Origin: Salvelinus alpinus
Taxonomy: Eukaryota > Chordata > Actinopteri > Salmoniformes > Salmonidae
Assembly (NCBI RefSeq): GCF_045679555.1
Contig: NC_092094.1
Coordinates: 11,522,819-11,586,818 of the forward strand
Reading direction: 5' to 3'
Length of the DNA: 64,000 nt
Positions 45,998 through 57,451 of this stretch are shown piece after piece. Each line of letters starts with the position of its first letter. Within the stretch, counting starts at the first letter, position 1. Position numbers and translations under genes: made by a program. Under the pieces are notes generated by a model, which did not search any database, was not told the origin of the DNA, and saw only the letters and a program-made list of their open reading frames with translations.

Positions 45998-47520
45998 TCC
46001 CTATCTGATGCCAGTCAATCTGTTCATACTCTTATAAACTCCCTCCTCTGGACTCCCCGCTCACTTGTTTTGTCCGCGACCTTGACCTTGATCTCCCGCC
46101 ATTTAGTTTCCTCATTAAATATGACGACTCCTGCTGACCCTCGTCTCTGAAGAGGTAAAAGGAGATTTTATTTGGGGTCGTTTTTCGGCAAGACCAATAT
46201 GTTGATCGGAATAAACATACTTGGGGACAGTGGGAAACTTACATTTGAGTTATTTAGCAGAGGCTCTTATCCAGAGTGACATACAAGTTAGTGCATTCAT
46301 CTTAAGAAAGCTATGTGAGACATCAACATATCACAATCGTAGCAAGTACATTTTTCACTCAATAATGTTGTTCTCAGCTAAGTCAGTGCTAGTAGAGAAA
46401 GCCAAGTGCCTTCCAAGAAAAGTATATTCTTCTTCCACAAATCTAAAGCTTATGTAAGGGTAATGTTGCAGGTTAACACTGTTATTTCTGTTGGTGATCG
46501 AAGTGCTTTATCTTGGTAATTTGTAAGCAAACCTCTCATTGCAGTTTGATCTCATTATAGATGAGGTTTCTGTGCCCTCTGTGCTAAAGTTTAGCTCACA
46601 TTCAGTCACAAGCGTCAGTATCCATTCCATAGACTTCCATACAGACCCCACTCCTCATTCTGCGATGGCAGTTTTTATTAAAATTTAAATAAAGCCAAAC
46701 TGTCAAAAACATATCGTGGACAAGGCGTGACAGATTGATAACATATCGGTTGGAATCATCCAATCCAGGTTAGGAGAATATAAATGTAAATGTATGTAAA
46801 TGAGGAATAACACCTGAGGGATTAACAGAGTGGAACGGATACAATAGGATTTCATCATTAACAGGTGTGATAAGATCTCTGGAAAGGGGGGAGAAAACAT
46901 GTGATTGAGGCTCTCTAGAGAAACCCACCCATCTTTTTAAATATTAATGTTGGCCAATTGGGCTCCATTCATGCAATGAGTGTCCGCCCATCTGCCATTC
47001 CATATTATGGATGACATGAATTTGCCTTGAAGCATACACTTCGGATGACCGTACATACTGTAATATTTGAACATGTTATAATGTAAAATCTGAATTCTCA
47101 TTGTTGTGGATATTAATTCACTGAATCAACAATTGTCATGATCATCCTCATGTAAGAGCAGGAAGTTCATTCAGGTTTTCCCTATTTTTGGAGTCAGTGA
47201 GGACAAACATAGACAGAAATATATTCAAATATATATTCATACATATACTGTATTCATTCAGTACATTTGGGTAAACAGCTGTATAATCTTAGTGGAGATT
47301 TTATGAAGAACTCATATCATATTAGACATTGATGCTTCATCCATAGACCACCATCCATTGATGTGGAATTGCTGCTCTCTCCGACATGCTGGTATGTTGG
47401 TGTGGGGTCTAGTCTAGGCTAAGGAAATGCATCCGGGTAAAATAAAAGTACTGAATCCTATTTCCCAGTGTGACAATCTGAACATGAGAGGTGATATAGA
47501 ACATCCACGGCCTATCTCCA
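45998..47520. other. Mostly low-repeat sequence
   Basis: No gene recognised. A SINE 3' tail occurs at 46239-46305. Confidence 0.45.
46239..46305 (-). mobile_element. AvaIII-like SINE 3' tail fragment
   Basis: TTATTTAGCAGAGGCTCTTA TCCAGAGTGACATACAAGTT is the reverse of the hairpin-type tail seen complete at 53926-54083. The tRNA-like head is absent. Confidence 0.7.
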
Positions 47521-47745
47521 TAGCTGCATCCCAAATAGCTCCCTTTTCCCTATATAGTGTGCTATTTTTGACCAGCGCCCTATGGGTCCTCGTCAAAAGT
47601 AGTGCACTGAATACAGAATAGGCTTTTCCCTATATATGGCACCCTATTCCCTATATATGGCATCCTATTCCCTATATATGGCACCCTATTCCCTATATAT
47701 GGCACCCTATTTTTTATATATGGCACCATATTCCCTCTGTAGCGC
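47521..47745. mobile_element. Palindromic MITE with a 21-bp terminal expansion
   Basis: The MITE (CCCTATATAGTGTGCTATTT ... GTCAAAAGTAGTGCACTGAA) is followed by about five copies of CTATTCCCTATATATGGCACC (47625-47735), a tandem expansion of the motif that normally ends the element once. Confidence 0.85.
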
Positions 47746-47861
47746 AAGGCACTCGTACATCCCTGCCATAGACAAGTTATTGTTACTGTGTATTTATTCC
47801 TTGTGTTATTTAAAAAATATATATTTTTAAATTTTTTTCTCTGCATTGTTGGGAAGCAAGA

Positions 47862-47909
47862 ATTTCACTGTTAGTCTCCACCTGTGACAAATACAATTTG
47901 ATTTGATTT
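47862..47909 (+). mobile_element. LINE 3' end, isolated
   Basis: GCAAGAATTTCACTGTTAGT CTCCACCTGTGACAAATACA ATTTGATTTGATTT is a third 3' end with a TTTGAT tail, followed immediately by a MITE half. Confidence 0.75.
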
Positions 47910-47986
47910 AGTGCACTACTTTTCACCAGGGCCCATAGCGCGCCGGTCACAGGTAGAGCATAGGGTTCCATTTGGGATGCGGATTT
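47909..47986. mobile_element. Palindromic MITE, partial
   Basis: AGTGCACTACTTTTCACCAG GGCCCATAGCGCGCC ... TAGGGTTCCATTTGGGATGC. The left terminus is missing where the LINE 3' end joins. Confidence 0.65.
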
Positions 47987-49221
47987 GGAGATGCGTTAAG
48001 CGCCGACTCTGGAATGGTCGTCGTGTAACATACAGCATTACCACAGCTGCAAAGTACACTTGTTTTATTATTCTTTTATTTTTCAGAGGTGTCTATTTCT
48101 GCCAGTTAGAATGAGATGGGGATGTAAACACGGATCACCCCCAAAGGGAGTAGAAAACAAACGTGTTCACGTTGCTACTCCAGTCCTCTGTGTCACCATT
48201 TGGTGTTTCTCTTAAACACATGGCATGCTACGTTTGTCTGTCTGCGTTCACTGCTTGTTAAAGATTAAACAGGGTCAGGTACCGGAGGAGGTGGGATGCT
48301 TTCAGCAGCAGCTTCCCGCCTGTTTTTTTTTAGGAAGCTGTCATATCACTCACACAATCAAAGGAAAATGTGGAGGCAAACGAGGAAAGCAAGACTTGCA
48401 AATTATATTCACCTGTCAATCTAGATGTGTTTCATTCTAAGTCTACAGTGCTTCTCATTATAATTACGGTCCTGTTGTTTTTGGTTTATCCCAAGAGGTG
48501 GTTACTGTTTTTAATCGAGTTGTGCCCTTAGCTTTTGACCTACTTGTAGTTTATTTATTTATTACCTTTATCTAAGCAGGTAAGTTGAACACGTTCTCCT
48601 TTCTGTGTTAAAAGCCAGGCGTTAGTAAATCTATGTCTTGTTATTCTGGATTTGTCAAGTCAATCAACCATACAGTATTGTACTAAACTAAACTAAAGCA
48701 TATCTTTACCATCTAAAAGTCTACTTATACTCCACTGGCTGTGAAGAGCCATTCTCAACCTTCAATTATCCACACCCTGCCTTCTTGCCATGTCTGGAAA
48801 ATGAAAGGACTGTAGTGTTTCTGTAGCAAACCCAGTTCAGAGTTTAGTTTAATATAAAGAACAATAGATTCAGAAGGGGAAGACATAGAATGCAGAAAGT
48901 AAAGTAGGTCATTGGCTCCCTACATTACAATAGGTATGTGTGTCCCCCATCCTCTCAATGAGGGGGTTGTCACCGTCTCATTCATTATCTGGTGAAATGG
49001 TTCCTGGTACATGCCTACCATACACAATAGAGTTTGCCTACATAAAGTCAAGCACAAACCGTGTGGTTCTTTGATGGATATTAATTTCACAACAGCTGCC
49101 TGGGCTCTCTCTTTTGGTTATTATACGTGGGCTAGGCGTCTGTCTGTCGGTCTTCTAATAATTTTACTGGGTTTGGTCTCATTTGTGAGACATACAACAC
49201 ACACACACGTCAAGTCGAGGT
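47987..49221. other. Low-repeat sequence, no gene seen
   Basis: Only short frames. A short relic of an RSg-1-type 3' end may lie at 48548-48600 (TTATTTATTACCTTTATCTAAGC). Confidence 0.4.
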
Positions 49222-49480
49222 GTGTGCGTAATCTCCTTTATTATTAATATTGCGGAGCGGAAATGTCACGTCGTCGTCTCAGCGCGGGCAGATTCCATGG
49301 CAACGGCGTCATCATTTAATTATTGTTTTACCACTCTTCCTTTTTCGGCCCGGAAAAGCCGCCGCTTGGCACACTTTCACCTAAAGAGTAGTCGTTTCGT
49401 TTTGTCAGGAGAATTTGCATTGAGATCTACAGGCTTCTCTCTGCCAGACGCTAATCTCATTATTCCCCTAATGGATCAAA
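49222..49480. promoter_or_regulatory. Candidate conserved non-coding/enhancer block
   Basis: Unlike neighbouring sequence it combines CpG-rich parts (GTCACGTCGTCGTCTCAGCGC, AAGCCGCCGCTTGGCAC) with homeodomain-type TTTAATTATTG and CTTTATTATTAAT. It also holds a palindrome-like RFX-type site TTCCATGGCAAC (49293-49304; reverse GTTGCCATGGAA). No family protein is encoded. The assignment is a guess from composition. Confidence 0.3.
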
Positions 49481-49654
49481 ACAGCCTGTCTGTGTGTTTG
49501 TGTGGTAACTCACTGTGAGGAGATTCCAACAGAAGCAGCCTTTGATAAAATCTCTTATAAGCTGATGTTTCCTTCTTGTTGTGTGCCCTACTTCCCCCCT
49601 GCCATTCTATACCCCTGTATCAGTGTTCCTCCTGTCATTCAGATCCTTTAAATC

Positions 49655-52075
49655 AAATCAAATCAAATTTTATTTGTCACATACACATGGTTAGCAGATG
49701 TTAATGCGAGTGTAGCGAAATGCTTGTGCTTCTAGTTCCGACAATGCAGTAATAACCAACGAGTAATCTAACCTAACAATTCCACAACTACTACCTTATA
49801 CACACAAGTGTAAAGGGATAAAGAATATGTACATAAAGATATATGAATGAGTAATGGTACAGAACGGCATAGGCAAGATGCAGTAGATGGTATAGAGTAC
49901 AGTATATACATATGAGATGAGTAATGTAGGGTATATAAACATAAAGTGGCATAGTTTAAAGTGGCTAGTGATACATGTATTACATAAAGATGGCAAGATG
50001 CAGTAGATGATATAGAGTACAGTATATACATATACATATGAGATGAGTAATGTAGGGTATGTAAACATTATATTAAGTGGCATTGTTTAAAGTGGCTAGT
50101 GATACATTTTTACATACATTTCCATCAATTCCCATTATTAAATTGGCTGGAGTTGAGTCATTATGTTGGCAGCGGCCACTAAATGTTAGTGGTGGCTGTT
50201 TAACAGCCTGATGGCCTTGAGATAGAAGCTGTTTTTCAGTCTCTCGGTCCCTGCTTTGATGCACCTGTACTGACCTCGCCTTCTGGATGATAGCGGGGTG
50301 AACAGGCAGTGGCTCGGGTGGTTGTTGTCCTTGATGATTTTTATGGCCTTCCTGTGACATCGGGTGGTGTAGGTGTCCTGGAGGGCAGGTAGTTTGCCCC
50401 CGGTGATGCGTTGTGCAGACCTCACTACCCTCTGGAGAGCCTTACGGTTGTGGGTGGAGCAGTTGCCGTACCAGGCGGTGATACAGCCCGTCAGGATGCT
50501 CTCGATTGTGCATCTGTAGAAGTTTGTGAGTGCTTTTGGTGACAAGCCAAAATTCTTCAGCCTTCTGAGGTTGAAGAGTCGCTGCTGCGCCTTCTTCACA
50601 ACGCTGTCTGTGTGGGTGGACCAAATCAGTTTGTCCGTGATGTGTACACCGAGGAACTTAAAACTTACTACCCTCTCCACTACTGTCCCGTCGATGTGGA
50701 TAGGGGGGTGCTCCCTCTGCTGTTTCCTGAAGTCCACAATCATCTCCTTTGTTTTGTTGACGTTGAGTGTGAGGTTATTTTCCTGACACCACACTCCGAG
50801 GGTCCTCACCACCTCCCTGTAGGCCGTCTCGTTGTTGTTGGTAATCAAGCCTACCACTGTAGTGTCGTCCGCAAACTTGATGATTGAGTTGGAGGCGTGC
50901 ATGGCCACGCAGTCGTGGGTGAACAGGGAGTACAGGAGAGGGCTCAGAACGCACCCTTGTGGGGCCCCAGTGTTGAGGATCAGCGGGGTGGAGATGTTGT
51001 TACCTACCCTCACCACCTGGGGGCGGCCCGTCAGGAAGTCCAGTACCCAGTTGCACAGGGTGGGGTCGAGACCCAGGGTCTCGAGCTTGATGACGAGTTT
51101 GGATGGTACTATGGTGTTAAATGCTGAGCTGTAGTCGATGAACAGCATTCTCACATAGATATTCCTCTTGTCCAGATGGGTTAGGGCAGTGTGCAGTGTG
51201 GTTGCGATTGAGTCGTCTGTGGACCTATTGGGTCGGTAAGCAAATTGGAGTGGGTCTAGGGTGTCAGGTAGGGTGGAGGTGATATGGTCCTTGACTAGTC
51301 TCTCAAAGCACTTCATGATGACGGAAGTGAGTGCTACGGGCCGGTAGTCGTTTAGCTCAGTTACCTTAGCTTTCTTGGGAACAGGAACAATGGTGGCCCT
51401 CTTGAAGCATGTGGGAACAGCAGACTGGGATAAGGATTGATTGAATATGTCCGTAAACACACCAGCCAGCTGGTCTGCGCATGCTCTGAGGACGCGGCTG
51501 GGAATGCCGTCTGGGCCTGCAGCCTTGCGAGGGTTAACACGTTTAAATGTTTTACTCACCTCGGCTGCAGTGAAGGAGAGCCCGCAGGTTTTGGTAGCGG
51601 GCCGTGTCAGTGGCACTGTATTGTCCTCAAAGCGAGCAAAAAAGTTATTTAGTCTGTCTGGGAGCAAGACATCCTGGTCTGCGACGGGGCTGGTTTTCTT
51701 TTTGTAATCCGTGATTGACTGTAGACCCTGCCACATACCTCTTGTGTCTGAGCTGTTGAATTGCGACTCTACTTCGTCTCTATACTGTCACTTAGCTTGT
51801 TTGATTGCCTTGCGGAGGGAATAGCTACACTGTTTGTATTCATGTCATGTTTCCGGTCACCTTGCCCTGGTTAAAAGCAGTGGTTCGCGCTTTCAGTTTC
51901 ACGCGAATGCTGCCATCACCAGTTTCTGGTTTGGGAATGTTTTAATCGTTGCTGTGGGTATTACGTTGCCGATGCACTTTCTAATGAACTCGCTCACCGA
52001 ATCAGCGTATTCGTCAATGTTGTTGTTGGACGCAATGCAGAACATATCCCAATCCACGTGATATCACAGCGATTT
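49655..52075 (-). mobile_element. Rex1-like LINE, 5'-truncated, RT frame intact
   Basis: It reads leftwards from about 52075, where endonuclease-to-RT linker residues are recognisable out of frame, through RT (51736-50186) to a 3' UTR. The UTR contains direct duplications (49880-49945 versus 49990-50060) and the tail AAATCAAATCAAATCAAAT (plus strand, 49655-49674). The 5' end appears truncated. It shares its 3' end with the isolated pieces at 44.0, 44.9 and 47.9 kb. Confidence 0.85.
50186..51736 (-). CDS. Rex1-like LINE reverse transcriptase, uninterrupted frame
   Basis: A 516-codon frame. Fingers include [20 protein letters not shown] and [20 protein letters not shown]. Palm motif A is [13 protein letters not shown] (Asp at residue 201), followed by APQGCVLSP (258-266) and FADD (288-291). 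The thumb and C-terminus continue to [14 protein letters not shown]. All RT catalytic Asp residues are present. The endonuclease that precedes RT in active LINEs is missing or out of frame, with a stop just upstream (TGA at about 51785-51790, reverse strand), so this copy should not retrotranspose by itself. The internal start is arbitrary: the true ORF2 began further upstream. Confidence 0.88.
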   Translation of the reverse strand: MWQGLQSITDYKKKTSPVADQDVLLPDRLNNFFARFEDNTVPLTRPATKTCGLSFTAAEVSKTFKRVNPRKAAGPDGIPSRVLRACADQLAGVFTDIFNQSLSQSAVPTCFKRATIVPVPKKAKVTELNDYRPVALTSVIMKCFERLVKDHITSTLPDTLDPLQFAYRPNRSTDDSIATTLHTALTHLDKRNIYVRMLFIDYSSAFNTIVPSKLVIKLETLGLDPTLCNWVLDFLTGRPQVVRVGNNISTPLILNTGAPQGCVLSPLLYSLFTHDCVAMHASNSIIKFADDTTVVGLITNNNETAYREVVRTLGVWCQENNLTLNVNKTKEMIVDFRKQQREHPPIHIDGTVVERVVSFKFLGVHITDKLIWSTHTDSVVKKAQQRLFNLRRLKNFGLSPKALTNFYRCTIESILTGCITAWYGNCSTHNRKALQRVVRSAQRITGGKLPALQDTYTTRCHRKAIKIIKDNNHPSHCLFTPLSSRRRGQYRCIKAGTERLKNSFYLKAIRLLNSHH

Positions 52076-52171
52076 CTACCTGGTCAGGCCACCCAGGGTG
52101 TAGGCTGCAGGTCTGAGGTGTGGGAGGGATTTGTGAGTGGAGCTGGTGGATGTCTGATGCAGTGTCTGGAT

Positions 52172-52368
52172 TTTAAATGTATTTATTTTTATTAGGCAAG
52201 TCAGTTGAGAACAAATTCTTATTTACAATGACGTGCTACCCTGGCCAAACACTACCCTGGCCAAACACTACCCTGGCCAAACACTACCCTGGCCAAACAC
52301 TACCCTGGCCAAACACTAACCCGGACAATGCTGGGCCAATTGTGCCCTTATGGGACTCCCGAGTAGTT
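52172..52368 (-). mobile_element. tRNA-Leu-like SINE with an internal 16-bp expansion
   Basis: Left tail TTATTAGGCAAGTCAGTTGA; body with five TACCCTGGCCAAACAC units (52237, 52253, 52269, 52285, 52301); right end CCTTATGGGACTCCCGAGTAG. The tRNA head is largely lost. Other copies have this unit once. Confidence 0.85.
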
Positions 52369-53671
52369 GATAGTGTACTGTAGATATTACTTCAGACTCA
52401 ATATATTCCTCTGCTGCTGAAAAACAGGAAAACACCCATCACTCAACGCCATATCCACTACCTAACAAGTACATTTTTTATTTTATTTTTTTACATCCGG
52501 GATGAATCATTCTCTTTCAAGTGTCATGAAATCATTACGCTTTAACACTGTGTATTTACATCCTCAGCTCAGTGCCATTTAACCACATGATCACTGAGAC
52601 CAATGTGTGTTTTCACTCAAAAATGCCTTTATGTGGCATTTATAACAAACTGCTCAGTAGATCACACTAGTACTCCTGTACGGCAGTGGAACATCTGAGT
52701 GATCCACAGCCAGTGTCACTACAGAGTATACGCTCCATTACAACACCATTATCCCATTAAAAACCTCTCTGAACTGGATTTACCAACTGGAAAATGAAAG
52801 GGAAATATATAATATTAAAACCCTTCATGAATACATGTGCCACTACTTTCAGTGACTGTCAGACAGCCAAAAGATACATTTTGAATAAAGAATAATCAGG
52901 GACGGACGAAGAAAAATGAAGCATCTGCAAATAATGAACCCATTGAAATTCCAGGAGGAGACAGGAGTTATAATTTGTTGTTAGCCGAGACCCAGTGAAG
53001 GAGAAAGGAGACCGATTCAAATCAACCTGTCTATTCTTACTCAGGAAACATCAGGAGGTCAAGAAAGGATACATACATGTGTCTGAGGAGGAAAATTAGA
53101 GAAGCCTCAATAAACCATTTTGGTATTTTCTGTCCAGCTACAAATTGCAAGACAGATATTCCCTGTGACTGCAACGGTTTACTACGTTTTGATTAAGATA
53201 CATGGCAAATCAGGTGGAATATCTTGTATGTTCGTGTTTGCATTTCACAGGAAAATCAAAATCGACGAGACCCTTCATAATATAAACCCAAAGCCTTGGA
53301 GAGAGGACTGCTATTAATGATCTGACAGAGCCTCACAGATGGTCTCTTCCCCCTCCATCCCTGTGCAGGCGTGAGACCTGAATGACTAATGAAAATGAAT
53401 GGTCGAGTCCACTCACCCTGATTGACCAACCGTTTCTCATCAATAGTTCTAATCAAGGAGCAAAACCTCCAAGAAGTCAAGCCAGAATGGAAGAAAAGCC
53501 ATCACGGCGTCAACAGAGTACAGCAGTTAGGCAAAGCTCCAGTACAGTAGGCTACAATATTGAATACAGGGGTAGAATTATGAAAAGGTATTTTTTTCCT
53601 ATGTGATCCCATTGAATAACTGATGCGATTAGAAGGTAGAACCCTCCTGGGATCTCACCTCCTGGGATCTC
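52369..53671. other. Low-repeat sequence, no gene seen
   Basis: No recognised repeat or protein; possible unique non-coding DNA. Confidence 0.4.
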
Positions 53672-53783
53672 AACACCTGCATTACTAGCTGTTTGGGGTT
53701 TTAGGCTGGGTGTCTGTACAGCACTTCGAGATATTAGCTGATGTACGAAGGGCTATATAAAATAAAATTGATTGATTGATTGA
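53672..53783 (+). mobile_element. L2-like LINE 3' end, isolated
   Basis: CACCTGCATTACTAGCTGTT TGGGGTTTTAGGCTGGGTGT ... GAAGGGCTATATAAAATAAA then (TTGA)n. It is the same 3' end as the minus-strand LINE at 13856-13970. The tail is ATTGATTGATTGATTGAT. Confidence 0.82.
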
Positions 53784-53925
53784 TCAATGTAAATACCTAG
53801 AATTCACCCTGGAAAACTCATTTTTAAATGTGAATATGATATCAGCATGAGAACTGTGTTCCTCCAAATTCTACTCTTACATGTTATCAAGTCCCAATAT
53901 ACAGTAGGTCATGATTTTATCACAG

Positions 53926-54083
53926 CATTTACATTTACATTTAAGTCATTTAGCAGACGCTCTTATCCAGAGCGACTTACAAATTGGAAAGTTCATACAT
54001 ATTCATCCTGGTCCCCCAGTGGGGAATGAACCCACAACCCTGGCGTTGCAAGCGCCATGCTCTACCAACTGAGCCACACGGGA
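53926..54083 (-). mobile_element. AvaIII-like SINE, near full length
   Basis: Reverse strand: GTGTGGCTCAGTTGGTAGAG, CTTGCAACGCCAGGGTTGTG, then a 3' region with AAGTCGCTCTGGATAAGAGC and an ATTTAAATGTAAATG-type tail. The GTCGCTCTGGATAAGAGCGTC hairpin is like that of UnaL2-type LINE 3' ends, recognised by the partner RT. Confidence 0.85.
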
Positions 54084-54211
54084 CCGTCCAGCATCCTCTC
54101 TGGAATGTTCCCAAGTCCGCATTAAGTTTGAGGAGCTGAATCACACAGGAACAATATATGAGTCAGATACAGTCCTGTGCCCCACTGGAATAAACTCGTC
54201 CATTTTTATTT

Positions 54212-54390
54212 TATTTTATTTATTTCACCGTTATTTAACCAGGTAGGCCAGTTGAGAACAAGTTCTCATTTACAACTGCGACCTGGCCAAGATAAAGCAA
54301 AGCAGTGTGACACAAGTCAATAACACAATAGAAAAAAAGTCTATATACAGTGTGTGTGAATGGCGTGAGGAGGTAAGGCAATAAATATGC
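54212..54390 (-). mobile_element. RSg-1-like LINE, 3' UTR fragment
   Basis: TTATTTAACCAGGTAGGCCA GTTGAGAACAAGTTCTCATT ... AAGATAAAGCAAAGCAGTGT is collinear with 24620-24720 and 30620-30710. Confidence 0.82.
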
Positions 54391-54957
54391 CATAGTAGCA
54401 AATATCAGCTATATAGAACAGGATGCCACAGGGGCAGGAAAACATACAGACCTTGTTTTTTTAAAGATTGAAAGATTTTCAAAATTGTTCACACAATTTT
54501 TTGTTTTGGGGGGGACATTTGTATTCTCACCAACAATCTTTTAGATTGTGTTGAATAACAATAACATAGAACTGTAACACAAACATAGAACCTCTACTGC
54601 AATTACATACCCAGCACTAAAACAGCACATACATTTCAACCACGAGAGTACAGTAGAATATGAATTTCCTGAACGTGTTTGATGCCAAAAAGTGTGTAAT
54701 TAACTTCATAGGTTGAGTCTTGGGAGAATACACCATACATTTAAAACCTGTAAGCCTGCCAGCATTCCCCACCATTGTTCTCCCTTCTATTGTGATCTAA
54801 AAGCTAGGAAAAGATTGGGGATTACCATGAAAACAATCATCCAGTTCGACATAAACCTCAAGAAAAACACCTCAGACGATGGCCATTCATACGTCAGTGT
54901 GAACAGGTACAAAATATGCAGATGGTATTGTTGAATTATTCTCCGTCCTCGTCTTAA
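54391..54957. other. Unassigned AT-rich sequence
   Basis: No gene or clear repeat. Confidence 0.4.
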
Positions 54958-55078
54958 TCTGGGTCCCAAACGGCACCATATTCCCTGTATAGTGCACTGC
55001 TTTTGACAAGAGCCTCATTGGCCCTGGTCAGAAGTAGTGCACTACATAGGGAATATGGTGCCATTTGGAACGTACACT
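54958..55078. mobile_element. Palindromic MITE, complete-looking copy
   Basis: Left GTCCCAAACGGCACCATATT CCCTGTATAGTGCACTG; right CAGAAGTAGTGCACTACATA GGGAATATGGTGCCATTTGG. The halves are inverted copies around a CATTGGCCCTGG centre. Confidence 0.82.
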
Positions 55079-55250
55079 TCCAAACGTAAATTTGGAACGT
55101 ACACTGTCCTTGGGCTCTAAAGAGATTTAGCATAATAGGTTACATGTTGATATTAGACAATGGGAACAGGATAATGATGAAGCCATGATCAAACTAAATT
55201 ACATTACATCCGCCAAGCCTGGTATTATTGCAATGTACCACCTCCGGGGG

Positions 55251-55872
55251 TAGGATAGGGTGGGAGGATCATCCTGGCAGTTCTCTGGGAGGTGGGACAG
55301 GGTGGTAGGATCATCCTGGCAGGTTTCTGGGAGGTGGGACAGGGTGGTAGGATCATCCTGGCAGGTCTCTGGGAGGTGGGACAGGGTGGTAGGATCAACC
55401 TGGCAGGTCTCTGTGGGGTGGGACAGGGTGGTAGGATCAACCTGGCAGGTCTCTGTGGGGTGGGACAGGGTGGTAGGATCATCCTGGCAGGTCTCTGGGA
55501 GGTGGGACAGGGTGGTAGGATCATCCTGGCAGGTCTCTGGGGGGTGGGACAGGGTGGTAGGATCATCCTGGCAGGTCTCTGGGAGGTGGGACAGGGTGGT
55601 AGGATCATCCTGGCAGGTCTCTGGGAGGTGGGACAGGGTGGTAGGATCATCCTGGCATGTCTCTGTGGGGTGGGACAGAGTGGTAGGATCAACCTGGCAG
55701 GTCTCTGTGGGGTGGGACAGGGTGGTAGGATCATCCTGGCAGGTCTCTGGGAGGTGGGACAGGGTGGTAGGATCATCCTGGCAGGTCTCTGGGAGGTGGG
55801 ACAGGGTGGTAGGATCAACCTGGCAGGTCTCTGTGGGGTGGGACAGGGTGGTAGGATCATCCTGGCAGGTCT
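55251..55872. repeat. 42-bp minisatellite, about 15 copies
   Basis: The unit is about GGTAGGATCATCCTGGCAGG TCTCTGGGAGGTGGGACAGG GT. Variants alternate GATCATCC/GATCAACC and TGGGAGG/TGTGGGG, with AACC and GTGGGG often linked. The 42-bp period keeps frames open on both strands (VVGSSWQVSGRWDR and its antisense), and these are artefacts. The G-rich strand has many GG runs. Confidence 0.97.
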
Positions 55873-55918
55873 GCTTTAAATGTAGGTGAAGTCTGGAAAT
55901 TAATGAAATCGTTGACTC

Positions 55919-56008
55919 TGCTGAGTCCCAAATAGAACCCTATTCCCCCGATGTGCCCTGGTAAACAGTAGTGCACTACATGGGGAATAGGTGCCCTTTG
56001 GGACTCTG
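55919..56008. mobile_element. Palindromic MITE, short copy
   Basis: GAGTCCCAAATAGAACCCTA TTCCCC ... AGTAGTGCACTACATGGGGA ATAGGTGCCCTTTGGGACTC, with matching inverted ends GAGTCCCAAA / TTTGGGACTC. Confidence 0.78.
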
Positions 56009-56846
56009 GGACCATGTTGCTGTTTGTTTTGACTGATCAGTCAGTGATTTGATCAAAGGCCACCATATGTACAGTGGGTCCTCATTTAAAAGTTGATCAT
56101 ACTGCAGCACAGCTTGCAGGATTCTGCGGTATGGTGTTGATATCCAGCAAGCAGCAGAGCAGACCCTAGGTGGGGGGATGATCTAAGAACTACTGTTTCT
56201 CATAATCCCATTGGTGATGTAAAGTTCAGAACTAGAGGTTTGGTCCAATCATCAGTCCTGTTCTGACTGAACTTTTTTTCTGACTGCAGTTCACTTTGGG
56301 TACAGAAATGGCCATGGGAGTACAACATGACTGAGAGCCAAAACTTCACTTCACATCGTCATTTGCATACCATCAGAGATCCTCAGCTACAGTAGACCAG
56401 CCAGGTAAATGTTTTTATCTGTTTTTCATCAAAAATTCAAGTTCTCTGCTCAGAGCCTGTGGGGGTCAATACCCCTGTGCTAAAATGTCTCAGAGTGCCT
56501 TTCATAATGATCAATCTGGTTTAAAAAAAGGGTCCTTGAAGAATAGATATGTTGAGATAGTTTAAGAAAATTGTCATTACCATTACCTACAGTTATTTGA
56601 ATGTTTCTGACACCTATTAGTCATATCACATTGTATAAACACTGGTTATAGAACGTTTTGGATGGGCCTTGTGCGTAAAAGGGACTATTCCAATGTGTAT
56701 AGACAAAATTATTTTCAATAATTGCAAAATTCACAACTGCTAAATTTCCCCCAAAGTGAATTGATACCTTGATATTTAACTTCATTCCCCACGTACAAAT
56801 GTGACCAATATTACATTCTGGTAAGAAAGCCTTGATGTATCAAAAC
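56009..56846. other. Unassigned sequence
   Basis: No gene or clear repeat. Confidence 0.4.
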
Positions 56847-57116
56847 TGTCACTTCTACTCCCACTCCCCCTCTCAGGTCTACTAACCACCGGTCCTGGCA
56901 AACCATCATTACGCACACCTGCGCCTCATCATTACGCACACCTGGACATAATCACTTCCCTGATTACTCCCCCTTTATCTTGCACTCCATTGTTATCACC
57001 CATCAGGCAGAATTATTTCTGTGTTCATTTTCAGACTCATCTCTTGTTTGTTTCGTGTCTCTATGTTCGTTCTGATTAAACGCACCAGCTTCCTGACTCC
57101 TTGCATCTTCATTACA
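56847..57116 (+). mobile_element. Possible solo LTR
   Basis: About 270 bp from TGTCACTTCT to CTTCATTACA (TG...CA ends). It has short duplicated words (CATCATTACGCACACCTG twice), a CCCCCTTTATCTTGC TATA-like region and AAACGCACC near the 3' side. The layout suggests a Gypsy-like LTR, but there are no internal coding parts, and the flanking target duplication (AAAC / AACA) is not convincing. Confidence 0.4.
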
Positions 57117-57265
57117 AACACATACAGTGTAGAACTGTTAGGACATTGGTTGAATACAGTATCTTAAGAATATATATCATTAGAAATTAACACTTCCTTT
57201 TCTGATTATCAGAGATCCATATTCCCAGAATTACCTTATTGAGGATGCAAGCTGGGAATGTGTTT

Positions 57266-57429
57266 GTGCTATCTGGGATCCGCGGGATGTCCCAACACTG
57301 ACGTTACCCCATTGAGGTTGAAATGTAAAATTGTTAAGGGTAGGTTTAGGTAAGGGTTATGGTTATAGTTGGGGTAGGGGTTAAGGTTAGAATTAAGTGT
57401 AGGAACGTCCCAAGGATTCTAGATAGCAC
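57266..57429. mobile_element. MITE with telomere-like interior
   Basis: Inverted ends GTGCTATCTGGGATCC and, on the reverse strand at the right, GTGCTATCTAGAATCC; also GGATGTCCCA / GGAACGTCCC. The interior (57334-57395) is a degenerate run of GGTTAGG-like words (AAGGGTAGGTTTAGGTAAGG, TTAAGGTTAG). Confidence 0.72.
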
Positions 57430-57451
57430 TAACCATGAGATATGTATATCA

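Noticed and set aside
45620..46037. Leu-Ser or Arg-Glu repeat proteins on either strand
   Set aside because: Translations of the CT tract.
55225..55889. Frames of about 200 codons on both strands
   Set aside because: Artefact of the 42-bp repeat, a multiple of three without stops.
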